From Catalinimonas alkaloidigena (lineage in GTDB: Bacteria > Bacteroidota > Bacteroidia > Cytophagales > Cyclobacteriaceae): DNA of 64,000 nucleotides. Positions 56,201 through 64,000 of the stretch are shown piece by piece. Numbering within the stretch: position 1 is the stretch's first letter; the number at the start of each line of letters is the position of its first letter. The position numbers were made by a program, and so were the translations under genes. The stretch lies in contig NZ_JAQFIL010000001.1 in assembly GCF_029504655.1 (NCBI RefSeq), positions 1,617,001 through 1,681,000 on the forward strand, read 5' to 3'. The notes under the pieces are model-generated. The model ran no database searches. It saw nothing but the letters and a program-made list of their open reading frames with translations, and was not told where the DNA came from.

Positions 56201-57410
56201 AGCTTATGAAGCTGTAATTGCTGATCTGGATAAAGCTATTGAGCAGGGAATGATCAATAAGACAGCTTTATCTTGTCGTGGAAATGCAAAGTTTTTTCTT
56301 AAGCAATACAAAGAAGCACTAATAGATTTAGATAGGGCAATAGAAATGGGAGCGGATGATGCTCTCACCTATTTTCGTCGTGGTTTTGCACGCTATGAAG
56401 ACAAAGCGTTTGAAGAAGCCTTGCAGGACCTTACCAATGCGATAGGTAAACAATCAGACTTTGGAGAGGCCTATGCTGTAAGAGCCAACACCCGCTTCAG
56501 GTTAAAAGACTATCAGGCTGCACTAGACGATTACAATCAGGCAATTAGCTTAGGTGTAAACGATCCGGTAATATATAACAATCGGGGTAAAACTAAATTC
56601 TTGCTAAAACAGTATGAGCAGGCAATACCGGATTTTGATCAGGCTCTCGCATTGGATACAGAATACATAATAGCTTATGAAAACCGGGGGTTAGCACACT
56701 TTAAGCTGGGCAACTATGAAGCTTCAAAAAATGACCTGCGCAAAGTAGAAGTTGCTGAAGCAGCCACTACCAGTATCCTTTATTATATGGCAGATGCTTA
56801 CTATGAACTAGAGCAGTATGCGATAGCCATCGGCTACTATGAGCTGGTGATTGAAGGAGGAATCCGTGAAAAAGATGTGTATCATCGCAAAGGGAAGGCT
56901 CACTTTAAGCGGGAAAATTATGAGCAGGCCAGTGTAGACTACTCCAATGCGTTGACAATGGATAAAGAAGATGCGCAACTCTACATTGACAGAGCTACTG
57001 CTTTTACTTATATGTATGCTTTTCAGAATGCATTGTCAGACTTCAACAAAGCACTGAAAATTGATCCTACTAATACTAATGTGTATTATAACCGCGCTTA
57101 TTTGAAAGAAGAGCTAGAAGACTACAAAGGCGCATTGGAAGATTATTCCAAAGTGATAGAAAACGCTCCCGACGATGCAGCAGCTTACTATGATCGTGCT
57201 AACGTGAAAATTTTGTTGGAGGATGTAGAAGGTGCTGTAAAGGATTTCAGCAAAGCCATAGAATTTGATACTGAAAGGGCAGAGTACTATAAAGGAAGAG
57301 CTACAGCTTATTATCAATTAGGCGACGAAAATGCCTGTAACGACTGGGAGCAGGCAAGAGCATTAGGAGATGATAGGGCGGATTTCTTTTTGAAAAAGTA
57401 TTGTGAGTAA
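53274..57410 (+). CDS. Giant exported TPR-repeat protein
   Basis: A signal peptide (ending near LQAYHY) precedes about 1340 residues that consist almost wholly of tandem TPR units, roughly 38 by length, for example AYVHRANIYFMYDKYNEAIGDY and AYENRGLAHFKLGNYEASKNDL. No other domain is seen. It would form a very long periplasmic or surface-attached superhelix for protein binding. Related repeats suggest growth by duplication. It is monocistronic and has no neighbour that reveals the partner. Confidence 0.9.
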   Translation: MIKRFLFSIIFATALQCVFTPLQAYHYLQDSVDYLAEGNALLKSNQFVEAKTAFTRHIIARSESPEAYQGRGVANYKLLKLDAALEDLNKAVTLRAYNAEVFLYRALCLYEKQEYKEAVSDLNKAIKEGVSDPSAYVHRANIYFMYDKYNEAIGDYDQAIAMGQRDEIVYNNRGKAKLLAGDAKASLADFGEAVKLKESYQKAWLNRATAYFQLQQWESVVADLNKAAALGSLDAEYEMYRGIALYEKKSYAEAIKALDQAQQGGGKEPVLFQKRAYARFELQQYDLAIRDLKEIESSESQALLDGYYYQILGCSYAARAQHQSTIVALEKAIELGTTDEQVFLALGASYFAENQYDQAINTLTKASSSPQVEGMLGRAYFQNEDRENALVHLNKAISGGINEAHLFSARADIYYTQKKYQQALLDYEKGLSLGDNSGKTYTGIGKSKYHLRKYREAIAELSTAIEKGEKEADLYYCRGNAKVYLEEYSSALPDLKKAIEQGAGDGLSYYHLGKVEYVLKNYQAAVNALGEALKHGETNVDVYLMRGNAKFANEDVSAIDDLNQAISLGTQDTLAYVNRAALRLRQKETPEALQDLEKAIGLGASSADLYLKRGKAYLSTQQTEEALADFEKAIQRKARYAQAHLEKGVAFYMLKEQNKAVESLQKASELGVSDLRLYQYLGYANFEIADYEQAEKDLSEAITMGLNEIQAYLYRGEIYYYRSEFKEALADLSKAFSLGADTKKAFEFSGYVNEALGNHDKAIADLTRAIEKGADAPKVYSDRGNAYYATGNNTDAVKDLDFAVSKGVKDLMSLYNLGNAKFLIDDYPGAISAYNLALSNGGKEDQEKAPIIYNNRGKAKAMQQNYNAALLDYDQAINQKPDYVKALLNRGNTRFATQDYAGTISDLQEARELDSQDQDIARLMGISLYETEAYTEALKELNHAVENNVADARTFFSRGVSQYQLVETLAEEEKAKAYEAVIADLDKAIEQGMINKTALSCRGNAKFFLKQYKEALIDLDRAIEMGADDALTYFRRGFARYEDKAFEEALQDLTNAIGKQSDFGEAYAVRANTRFRLKDYQAALDDYNQAISLGVNDPVIYNNRGKTKFLLKQYEQAIPDFDQALALDTEYIIAYENRGLAHFKLGNYEASKNDLRKVEVAEAATTSILYYMADAYYELEQYAIAIGYYELVIEGGIREKDVYHRKGKAHFKRENYEQASVDYSNALTMDKEDAQLYIDRATAFTYMYAFQNALSDFNKALKIDPTNTNVYYNRAYLKEELEDYKGALEDYSKVIENAPDDAAAYYDRANVKILLEDVEGAVKDFSKAIEFDTERAEYYKGRATAYYQLGDENACNDWEQARALGDDRADFFLKKYCE

Positions 57411-57516
57411 TCAGCAACTGAATGAAAAACAGATAGCTGTTAATGTAAAATTAGTATGTTTGGTAAAACAAGCGCTTATTTAACTTGTTCCCATAGCTGA
57501 ATTTTACTTATTGTCC

Positions 57517-58675
57517 ATGTCCTTTTTCAAAAGTTACGACTATATCATTGCTGGCGGTGGCGCGGCTGGCTTAAGCTTACTTTTTCACTGCTTGCAAAGC
57601 GCATTAAAAGAAAAAACTTTTTTAGTAATTGATAACTCATCCAAAGAGACCAATGATCGTACATGGTGCTTTTGGGAAGTAGGGGATGGCATATTTGAAA
57701 ATATAGTTCATCATCAATGGCAACAGCTTGATTTTTACAGTGCAAGCTTCTCTAAAAGTCTTGACATAGCCCCTTATTCATATAAAATGATTAGGGGAAT
57801 TGATTTTTACAGCCATGTAAAAAAAAGTGTTGCTACGCTTGAAAATATTCATTTTCTGCAGTCAGAGGTGTTATCAATAATAGACACTGAAGAAGGAGCT
57901 GTTGTAAAAACTGATAAGGGTAGTTTTAACGCAAAATGGGTTTTTAACAGCATCAGAGAAAAGGATGAAAGAGAGCAGGCAGAGGCTTATCATTATCTGC
58001 TGCAACATTTTTAAAGGTTGGATCATCAAAACCCCTGACGCATTTTTTGACCCGCAAAAAGCAACGCTGATGGATTTCAGGGTCGTTCAGAATGACGATT
58101 GTCGGTTTGTATATGTCTTACCTACTGACAGTAAGACCGCCTTAATAGAATATACAATATTTTCTCATCAGCTACTCAAAGAGGAGAGTTATGATCAGTC
58201 TTTGATAGATTACCTGAGGACCTATTATCAGTTAGATGATTATACCATTGAGCATGAAGAGTTTGGTGTCATTCCTATGACTAATATGCCTTATCCTTCT
58301 TCAGTGGGTAAGCATATTGTAAATATTGGCACTGCGGGTGGTGTTACCAAGCCTTCAACCGGCTATACCTTCATGCGTATACAGGAAGACAGTAAAAGGA
58401 TTGTAAAACGACTGATTGAAGGAGAAAAACCGCACCGTGCGCCTAGTGCCTGGCAACAGCGATTTATGATCTATGACAGTACCCTTCTCAATGTCATGGC
58501 CCTCAATTTACACCCTCCAAGTGATGTTTTTACCCAGCTGTTCAGGAACAATCCTCCCCATAGAGTTTTCAGGTTTTTGGATGAAAAAACTAATTTCTGG
58601 GAAGAGATTAGAATAGCAAACTCAGTACCTAAAATTCCTTTTATTCGCGGCCTTAGCAAAGCCCTCAGGAAATAA
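57517..58675 (+). pseudogene. crtY: Lycopene beta-cyclase (CrtY type), interrupted by a frameshift
   Basis: The FAD-binding N-terminus (YDYIIAGGGAAGLSLLFHCL) and the DRTWCFW motif begin in one frame. After YHYLLQHF a stop appears, and the remainder, KGWIIKTPDAFFDP to GTAGGVTKPSTGYTFMRIQ and the C-terminus, continues in another. The break is at the T run 58008-58012; with one T fewer the sequence reads QHFKGWIIKTP, the usual cyclase motif, giving 385 residues. The start is ATG 57517 (a TTG lies six bases earlier). The enzyme closes the ends of lycopene to beta-carotene. No other carotenoid genes are adjacent. A TATGTTTG element lies at 57455. Confidence 0.88.
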
Positions 58676-58802
58676 TGTTAGTCAATCGCTTTTTCCTTAT
58701 TTGATATTACACTTACTTTCGTATTAGCACCAATAGAAAAATACTCATATGTGGCAGAGAAATATGCTCTGCAATTCTTAATTTGTAATTGTCAACCAAA
58801 CT

Positions 58803-60716
58803 ATGTGCGGAATAACGGGTATTTACGCCTTCAATGAAATAGGTCGCTTTCATATGATTAACCTGGCGGCTGCTACTGATAAACTAAGCAAGCGAGGCCC
58901 TGATTTTGGAAGAAGCACTTCAGTCCACAGGGTAGGATTAGGTCACAGACGCCTCTCCATCATTGATACCAGTGCCCATGGAAATCAACCCATGAAAGAC
59001 AGTAGTGAGCGTTTTACCATCATTTTTAATGGAGAGATTTATAATTACCGTGAGTTAAGAAAAGAGCTTGAACAAAAAGGCGTAAATTTTCAATCAGCTA
59101 CTGATACAGAAGTACTTTTACAACTCTATATCCATGAAGGAAAAGCATGCCTGGGTAGACTGAATGGATTTTTTGCATTTGCTATTTACGACGAGCAGCG
59201 CGACAATCTTTTTATCGCCCGTGATCGGTTTGGTATTAAGCCTTTGCTTTATTATGCTGATGAAGATAAGGTGTTATTTGCTTCCGAGATGAAATCTCTG
59301 CTGGCTTATGGGATTGAAAAAGAGCTGGATACAAATGCTCTCTATCAATATCTGCAATTTAATTATACGCCTGCTCCGGCTACGATGTTAAAAGGTGTGC
59401 AGAAACTACTGCCAGGACATTACCTGGAAATTTCAAAGGCAAATGAACCCAGGGTAAGAGGCGGTAAGTATTATGAAGTTCCATTTAATGAAACCTTACT
59501 GAATCCGGAAAAACTAAGTTATGAACAGCAGCAAAATCGCTTGCATGCGTTGATGGAAGATTCTGTTAAGAATAGATTAATAGCGGATGTGCCGCTTGGT
59601 GCTTTCTTGAGCGGAGGTATTGACTCTTCAGTAATTACTGCGCTGGCCAGCCGCCATGTAGACAAGCTCAATACTTTTTCTATTGGCTACAGGGACGAGC
59701 CTTTTTATGATGAAACAAAATATGCCCAACTGGTAGCGGATAAATATCAGACCAATCACACTGTTTTTTCACTTAGTAATTATGATCTATATGGTCACCT
59801 CTTTGATATACTGGATCATATAGATGAACCTTTTGCCGATTCTTCTGCGATTCCGGTGTATATCTTAAGTAAAGAAACCAAAAAGAAAGTGACCGTAGCC
59901 CTTTCCGGGGATGGCGCAGATGAAGTGTTCTCCGGCTACAATAAGCATCATGCTGCATGGAGAGCCATGCAGGCGGGCACTGGAGAAAAGATGGTCAGTG
60001 GCTTAGCACATCTCTGGAAAAGTCTTCCTAAATCCCGTAACAATCCACTTACCAACAAGGTACGGCAGTTAGCGCGTTTTTCAGAAGGAATGCAACTCAG
60101 TCCGAAAGAGCGATACATCAAATGGGCTACTTATTTGAATGGGGAGGAAGCAGTAGCACTGCTGAGTAGTAGTGTATTAGAACATTTAGCTTTTGAAAAG
60201 CATGACAGGCAGATTGGAGCTTTGACCCAGGCCATCAATGATCAGCATGAAACAATTAACCAGTGGCTATATACCGATGTAAACCTGGTGCTACCCAATG
60301 ATATGCTTACTAAAGTGGATTTGATGTCTATGGCGCATGGACTTGAAATTCGTGTGCCTTTCCTTGATCATAAGGTAGTAGAGTTTGTTTTCACGCTTCC
60401 TGAAGAATCCAAGATTAACCGTCAGATGAAAAAGCGTATTTTACAGGATACTTTCCGAAAGCTGCTACCTCCTGAACTATACAAAAGACCCAAACAAGGC
60501 TTTGAAGTTCCCTTGCTAGGCTGGTTTCGCACCGAACTGAAAAGTACCATTGAAGAGCTATTATCAGATGATTTTATTGCAGAGCAGGATATTTTTGACC
60601 TTGCAGGAATTCAGGCAATAAAGCAGAAGTTATTTTCTAACAACCCTGGCGATGTGCATGCCACCATCTGGGCGCTGATCGTATTTCAGCACTGGTGGAA
60701 ACAGTACATGGCATAA
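58803..60716 (+). CDS. asnB: Asparagine synthase (glutamine-hydrolysing)
   Basis: The 637-residue protein begins with the nucleophile Cys2 (MCGITGIYAF), exposed after removal of Met1. The class II glutaminase domain has RGPDFG, GHRRLSIID and NGEIYNYREL. The synthetase domain has the PP-loop LSGGIDSSV and LSGDGADEVFSGYNKH. The length and motifs fit AsnB, although Bacteroidota paralogues also serve amidotransfer in surface-glycan pathways. The start ATG immediately gives the required Cys2. Confidence 0.9.
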   Translation: MCGITGIYAFNEIGRFHMINLAAATDKLSKRGPDFGRSTSVHRVGLGHRRLSIIDTSAHGNQPMKDSSERFTIIFNGEIYNYRELRKELEQKGVNFQSATDTEVLLQLYIHEGKACLGRLNGFFAFAIYDEQRDNLFIARDRFGIKPLLYYADEDKVLFASEMKSLLAYGIEKELDTNALYQYLQFNYTPAPATMLKGVQKLLPGHYLEISKANEPRVRGGKYYEVPFNETLLNPEKLSYEQQQNRLHALMEDSVKNRLIADVPLGAFLSGGIDSSVITALASRHVDKLNTFSIGYRDEPFYDETKYAQLVADKYQTNHTVFSLSNYDLYGHLFDILDHIDEPFADSSAIPVYILSKETKKKVTVALSGDGADEVFSGYNKHHAAWRAMQAGTGEKMVSGLAHLWKSLPKSRNNPLTNKVRQLARFSEGMQLSPKERYIKWATYLNGEEAVALLSSSVLEHLAFEKHDRQIGALTQAINDQHETINQWLYTDVNLVLPNDMLTKVDLMSMAHGLEIRVPFLDHKVVEFVFTLPEESKINRQMKKRILQDTFRKLLPPELYKRPKQGFEVPLLGWFRTELKSTIEELLSDDFIAEQDIFDLAGIQAIKQKLFSNNPGDVHATIWALIVFQHWWKQYMA

Positions 60717-60719
60717 AAA

Positions 60720-60742
60720 AGCACGCCCTCCGAGGGCGTGCT
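60720..60742. terminator. GC-rich hairpin after asnB
   Basis: GCACGCCCTC (60721-60730) and GAGGGCGTGC (60732-60741) form a near-perfect palindrome starting three bases after the asnB stop. The T tract lies on the minus strand, so termination of asnB is only possible, not certain. The rest of the 328-base gap to lepA shows nothing else apart from the lepA promoter. Confidence 0.5.
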
Positions 60743-61010
60743 AAAACTACTAAACAACTAAACCTAACTTACTCTAACAATTATCTCTCTCCTCAATTAC
60801 GCTCACTCTAAATACTACTTATCTTATACTTACATATACGTTAACTTTAATGTTTTTGTTGGAAGAATTGAAACAGAAAAAATAAATATTCATCATAAGT
60901 GAAGGCTAGATACTCATTGCCGGAACAAGCCTTACCGATTCACTGTTGAACTATTTTAGGGCAAATTCAATTAACTCCTGATCCACATTATTACAGGAAT
61001 AAATTATTGC

Positions 61011-61018
61011 TATTTTTG
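61011..61018 (+). promoter_or_regulatory. Candidate -7 promoter element of lepA
   Basis: TATTTTTG matches the TAnnTTTG consensus 26 bases before the lepA ATG. The expected -33 position has only TTA, so support is partial. Confidence 0.45.
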
Positions 61019-61044
61019 TGCATCTTAACAGTGGCGAATTGTAC

Positions 61045-62847
61045 ATGAAGAACATTAGAAATTTTTGCATTATAGCACATATTGACCATGGGAAAAGTAC
61101 CCTGGCCGATCGCCTGCTTGAGTTTACCGGCGCTATCACCGAGCGCGAGAAGCAGGAACAATTACTGGATAATATGGATCTGGAGCGTGAGCGAGGCATT
61201 ACGATCAAAAGCCACGCAATTCAGATGAACTACAAATATCAGAAAGAAGGCCAGAAGGAGGAGCAATTCGTTTTTAACCTGATTGATACTCCCGGACATG
61301 TTGACTTCTCTTACGAAGTTTCAAGGTCTATCGCAGCCTGCGAAGGTGCTCTATTAATTGTAGATGCTGCACAGGGCGTGCAGGCGCAGACGATTTCCAA
61401 TCTTTATCTCGCGCTGGAGCATGACCTGGAGATCATTCCGGTACTCAACAAAATTGATTTGCCCGGAGCCATGGTTGAGGAAGTAGGCGACCAGATTATT
61501 GACTTGATTGGCTGTGAGCGTGAAGATATTATTGAGGCGAGTGCCAAAGAAGGCATTGGTGTTAAGGAAATTCTGGAGGCAATTGTTGAACGTGTCCCAC
61601 ATCCCACCGGCGACCCGGATGCACCACTACAGGCGATGATTTTTGACTCAGTTTACAATCCTTTTCGGGGTGTGGAAGTATATTTCAGGATTTTCAACGG
61701 GCAAATCAGCAAAGGAGATAAGGTAAAGTTTGTCAATACTGGCAAGACCTATGAAGCTGATGAAATAGGAGTACTGAAACTTTTGCAGGAACCTGCTCAA
61801 ACTATAGGTGCTGGTAATGTTGGCTATCTGATCTCAGGAATTAAAGTCGCCAAAGAAGTCAAGGTAGGTGATACCATTACCCATGTCAATAAGCCCTGCG
61901 AGAAAGCAATCAGCGGTTTTGAGAATGTAAAGCCCATGGTGTTTGCCGGTATCTATCCGGTAGACACATCTGAGTTTGAAGAATTGCGCGCCTCCATGGA
62001 AAAACTACAGCTCAATGACGCTTCGTTGGTGTGGGAACCTGAGACTTCTGCCGCTCTGGGCTTCGGCTTTCGTTGTGGATTCCTGGGTATGCTGCATATG
62101 GAAATTGTGCAAGAGCGCCTGGAGCGGGAGTTTGATATGACAGTGATTACTACTGTTCCTTCCGTGCGTTTCCATGCTGTCATGAAAGATGGTGAGATGA
62201 AGCAGGTGAGTGCTCCTTCTGAAATGCCCGATCCCACCGAATTATCGCATATAGAAGAGCCATTTATCAGAGCACAGATCATTACCAAGTCTGATTATAT
62301 CGGTAATATTATGGAACTGTGCATGGATAAGCGGGGCATGATCAAAAATCAGGTTTTTTTAACGCAGGATAGGGTAGAGCTTTCTTTTGAGCTTCCCCTG
62401 GCCGAAATTGTATTTGACTTTTTTGATAAACTCAAAACGCTCTCCCGAGGCTATGCATCCCTAGATTATCATCCGATTGGTTATCGCCAGTCCAATATGG
62501 TGAAGCTGGACATCATGCTCAACGGAGATAAAGTGGACGCACTTTCGGCCATTGTACATCGTGATAAAGCCTACGAATGGGGTAAGCGCTTATGCGAAAA
62601 ACTCAAAGAACTGATTCCTCGTCAGATGTTTGAGATCGCTGTACAGGCAGCCATTGGTACGAAGGTAATTGCCCGCGAAAGCGTAAAAGCTATGCGGAAA
62701 AACGTACTTGCTAAATGCTACGGCGGTGACATTTCCCGTAAACGTAAACTTTTGGAAAAGCAGAAGAAAGGAAAGAAGCGTATGCGTCAGGTAGGTAATG
62801 TTGAAATTCCTCAGGAAGCATTTATGGCAGTACTCAAACTTGACTAG
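61045..62847 (+). CDS. lepA: Elongation factor 4 (LepA)
   Basis: The GTPase has G1 [10 protein letters not shown], the switch I segment [12 protein letters not shown]3 [12 protein letters not shown] and G4 NKIDL. The LepA-specific C-terminal domain has [21 protein letters not shown] and the [20 protein letters not shown] tail. I place the start at the ATG at 61045 ([16 protein letters not shown]), giving 600 residues, the normal LepA length; a GTG at 61018 would overlap the promoter element. It remodels stalled ribosomes under stress. folD follows after 26 bases. Confidence 0.97.
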   Translation: MKNIRNFCIIAHIDHGKSTLADRLLEFTGAITEREKQEQLLDNMDLERERGITIKSHAIQMNYKYQKEGQKEEQFVFNLIDTPGHVDFSYEVSRSIAACEGALLIVDAAQGVQAQTISNLYLALEHDLEIIPVLNKIDLPGAMVEEVGDQIIDLIGCEREDIIEASAKEGIGVKEILEAIVERVPHPTGDPDAPLQAMIFDSVYNPFRGVEVYFRIFNGQISKGDKVKFVNTGKTYEADEIGVLKLLQEPAQTIGAGNVGYLISGIKVAKEVKVGDTITHVNKPCEKAISGFENVKPMVFAGIYPVDTSEFEELRASMEKLQLNDASLVWEPETSAALGFGFRCGFLGMLHMEIVQERLEREFDMTVITTVPSVRFHAVMKDGEMKQVSAPSEMPDPTELSHIEEPFIRAQIITKSDYIGNIMELCMDKRGMIKNQVFLTQDRVELSFELPLAEIVFDFFDKLKTLSRGYASLDYHPIGYRQSNMVKLDIMLNGDKVDALSAIVHRDKAYEWGKRLCEKLKELIPRQMFEIAVQAAIGTKVIARESVKAMRKNVLAKCYGGDISRKRKLLEKQKKGKKRMRQVGNVEIPQEAFMAVLKLD

Positions 62848-62873
62848 CCGAAACGATAAACTAACCTAATCAT

Positions 62874-63752
62874 ATGAATTTAATTGACGGTAAGCAGACC
62901 GCTCAGCAAATCAGGCAGGAGTTGGCCGAGGAAGTAGAAAAAATTAAGAAAGAAGGTGGAAAAATACCTCATCTCGCAGCTATCCTGGTGGGAGAAGATC
63001 CGGCCAGCGATACCTATGTGCGCATGAAGGTGAAAGACTGTGAGCAAATCGGTTATAAATCTACTCTTATCCGTTACGATGCGGACATTTCTGAAGAGGA
63101 GCTTTTGGCTAAAGTAGAAGAGATCAATAATGATGATGATATTGATGGCTTAATCGTACAGCTCCCTCTTCCCGACCATATCGCGGCAGAAAAGATCACA
63201 TTTGCCATTCGTCCCGAAAAAGACGTAGATGGCTTTCATCCGATCAATATTGGGAGAATGGCTAAAGGCTTAGCCGCCTATGTTTGTGCTACACCACATG
63301 GCGTATTGGAATTGATCAAACGCTACGAAATACCCACTGAGGGTAAACATTGTGTAGTAGTGGGTAGAAGTGATATTGTCGGTACGCCGGTAAGTATCCT
63401 GATGTCGCGAAAAGCTTATCCCGGTAATGCTACAGTAACCGTTTGTCACAGCAGAACCCCCAACATTCCTGAAATCACCAAACAGGCTGATATTCTGATT
63501 GCGGCTTTAGGTAAACCGGAATTCATCACTGCTGATATGGTAAAAGAAGGGGCTGTGGTAATTGATGTAGGAACCAGCAGAGTACAAGACTCCTCTAAAA
63601 AATCTGGCTTTGGACTGAAAGGTGATGTCAAATTTGATGAAGTGGCGGAAAAATGTAGCTATATCACACCCGTACCCGGTGGTGTTGGCCCCATGACGAG
63701 AGCGTCTCTTCTTTATAATACCATGCTTGCAGCGAAGGGAGAAGTTTATTAG
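62874..63752 (+). CDS. folD: Methylenetetrahydrofolate dehydrogenase/cyclohydrolase
   Basis: The 292-residue bifunctional enzyme has the active-site region [20 protein letters not shown] (with the catalytic Lys), the folate segment [13 protein letters not shown], the NADP-binding [14 protein letters not shown] and the terminal [16 protein letters not shown]. It interconverts methylene-, methenyl- and 10-formyl-tetrahydrofolate. The start is the ATG at 62874, 26 bases after lepA. Confidence 0.97.
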   Translation: MNLIDGKQTAQQIRQELAEEVEKIKKEGGKIPHLAAILVGEDPASDTYVRMKVKDCEQIGYKSTLIRYDADISEEELLAKVEEINNDDDIDGLIVQLPLPDHIAAEKITFAIRPEKDVDGFHPINIGRMAKGLAAYVCATPHGVLELIKRYEIPTEGKHCVVVGRSDIVGTPVSILMSRKAYPGNATVTVCHSRTPNIPEITKQADILIAALGKPEFITADMVKEGAVVIDVGTSRVQDSSKKSGFGLKGDVKFDEVAEKCSYITPVPGGVGPMTRASLLYNTMLAAKGEVY

Positions 63753-63839
63753 AGTTCAGGGTTCAAGGATTTAGAGTTAGAGAGTTTTTTGGTTTAGCGT
63801 TGGGAGCGTTTTTAGTTTGGAGTTAATTGGAATTATGTG

Positions 63840-64000
63840 ATGGCTACGATAAGTAGGTTTGAGGATATTGAGTGCTGGCAGAAGGCGAGAATGTTGTGTA
63901 ATTTGATTTTCAAACTAGGGGGTAGAGAACCATTTTGAAGGGATTTTCATTAAGGAATCAAATCCTAGAAGTAGGGGTTCAGTTATGGATACTATGGCGG
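63840..64000 (+). pseudogene. Four-helix-bundle (S23/Avd-like) gene, frameshifted and cut by the window edge
   Basis: The frame MATISRFEDIECWQKARMLC continues to LGGREPF, where TGA ends it at 63936-63938. In another frame the next stretch reads FIKESNPRSRGSVMDTMA, matching the conserved second part (I-R-R-S-x-G-S-V-M-D-N-I-A) of this family. The family is related to 23S rRNA intervening-sequence proteins and to Avd of diversity-generating retroelements, and is often found in short repeat-like units in Bacteroidota. The preceding bases (63753-63839) are G/T-rich with repeated GAGTT/GGAGTT words. Confidence 0.7.

Noticed and set aside
58008..58012. Programmed frameshift in crtY
   Set aside because: A T5 run followed at once by a stop is not enough; lycopene cyclases are not known to use frameshifting.

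Overview
The window reads as a chromosomal segment of a Bacteroidota bacterium, most likely order Cytophagales. The evidence is the moderately AT-rich sequence, weak Shine-Dalgarno signals, promoters of the Bacteroidota type (TTG, about 20 nt, TAnnTTTG) and typical families: HmuY, TonB receptor with carboxypeptidase-like N-terminus, PG_1098-type methyltransferase, DUF3857/transglutaminase, CHAT-TPR proteins and a eukaryote-like class Ia ribonucleotide reductase. I saw no rRNA, tRNA, CRISPR array or intact insertion sequence.

Layout. 1-3.1 kb: end of a sensor gene, a glutamate-receptor-like K+ channel, a HAD hydrolase and a YWTD-like beta-propeller protein. 3.2-8.5 kb: an ECF sigma factor overlapping a membrane anti-sigma-like TPR protein, facing a lipoprotein plus TPR-CHAT (caspase-like) protease pair. 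9-12.8 kb: a histidine-kinase-like ATPase without the phospho-acceptor His, an Sco1/cytochrome c pair and a second ECF sigma/anti-sigma-like pair. 12.8-16.3 kb: phosphoglycosyl transferase, a SerB-SerA fusion and an MscS channel. 17.1-24.7 kb: a complete heme-uptake operon (hmuTUV-hmuS-small CxxC protein-hmuR-hmuY) with a recognisable promoter and a palindromic candidate operator; hmuR carries a frameshift. 24.9-39.3 kb: housekeeping genes (gpmI, endonuclease III, asd, a SAM methyltransferase, a transglutaminase-like protein, DUF2797, hemA, pyc) and a Uma2-family pseudogene. 39.3-47 kb: small accessory genes (TetR regulator, clan GH-A-like glycosidase, second MscS channel, DUF1508, DinB-like lipoprotein, HExxH lipoprotein, CBS protein). 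47.5-53.1 kb: nrdA/nrdB, a RepL-like winged-helix gene, and rplU with an HhH extension followed by rpmA. 53.3-64 kb: a giant TPR protein, a frameshifted lycopene cyclase, asnB, lepA, folD and the start of a broken four-helix-bundle (S23/Avd-like) gene.

The most interesting candidate is the 3.2-8.5 kb locus. An ECF sigma factor, a membrane protein with an anti-sigma-like cytoplasmic head, a TPR-CHAT protease and a surface lipoprotein sit together. This recalls the type III-E CRISPR (Craspase) logic, in which a TPR-CHAT protease cuts a sigma-factor inhibitor, but no CRISPR parts are present. A second sigma/anti-sigma-like pair lies 3 kb away. The functional link is inference from gene order and domain content. 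Two genes (hmuR, crtY) are interrupted by an apparent one-base insertion in a short homopolymer; assembly error should be excluded before calling them dead.
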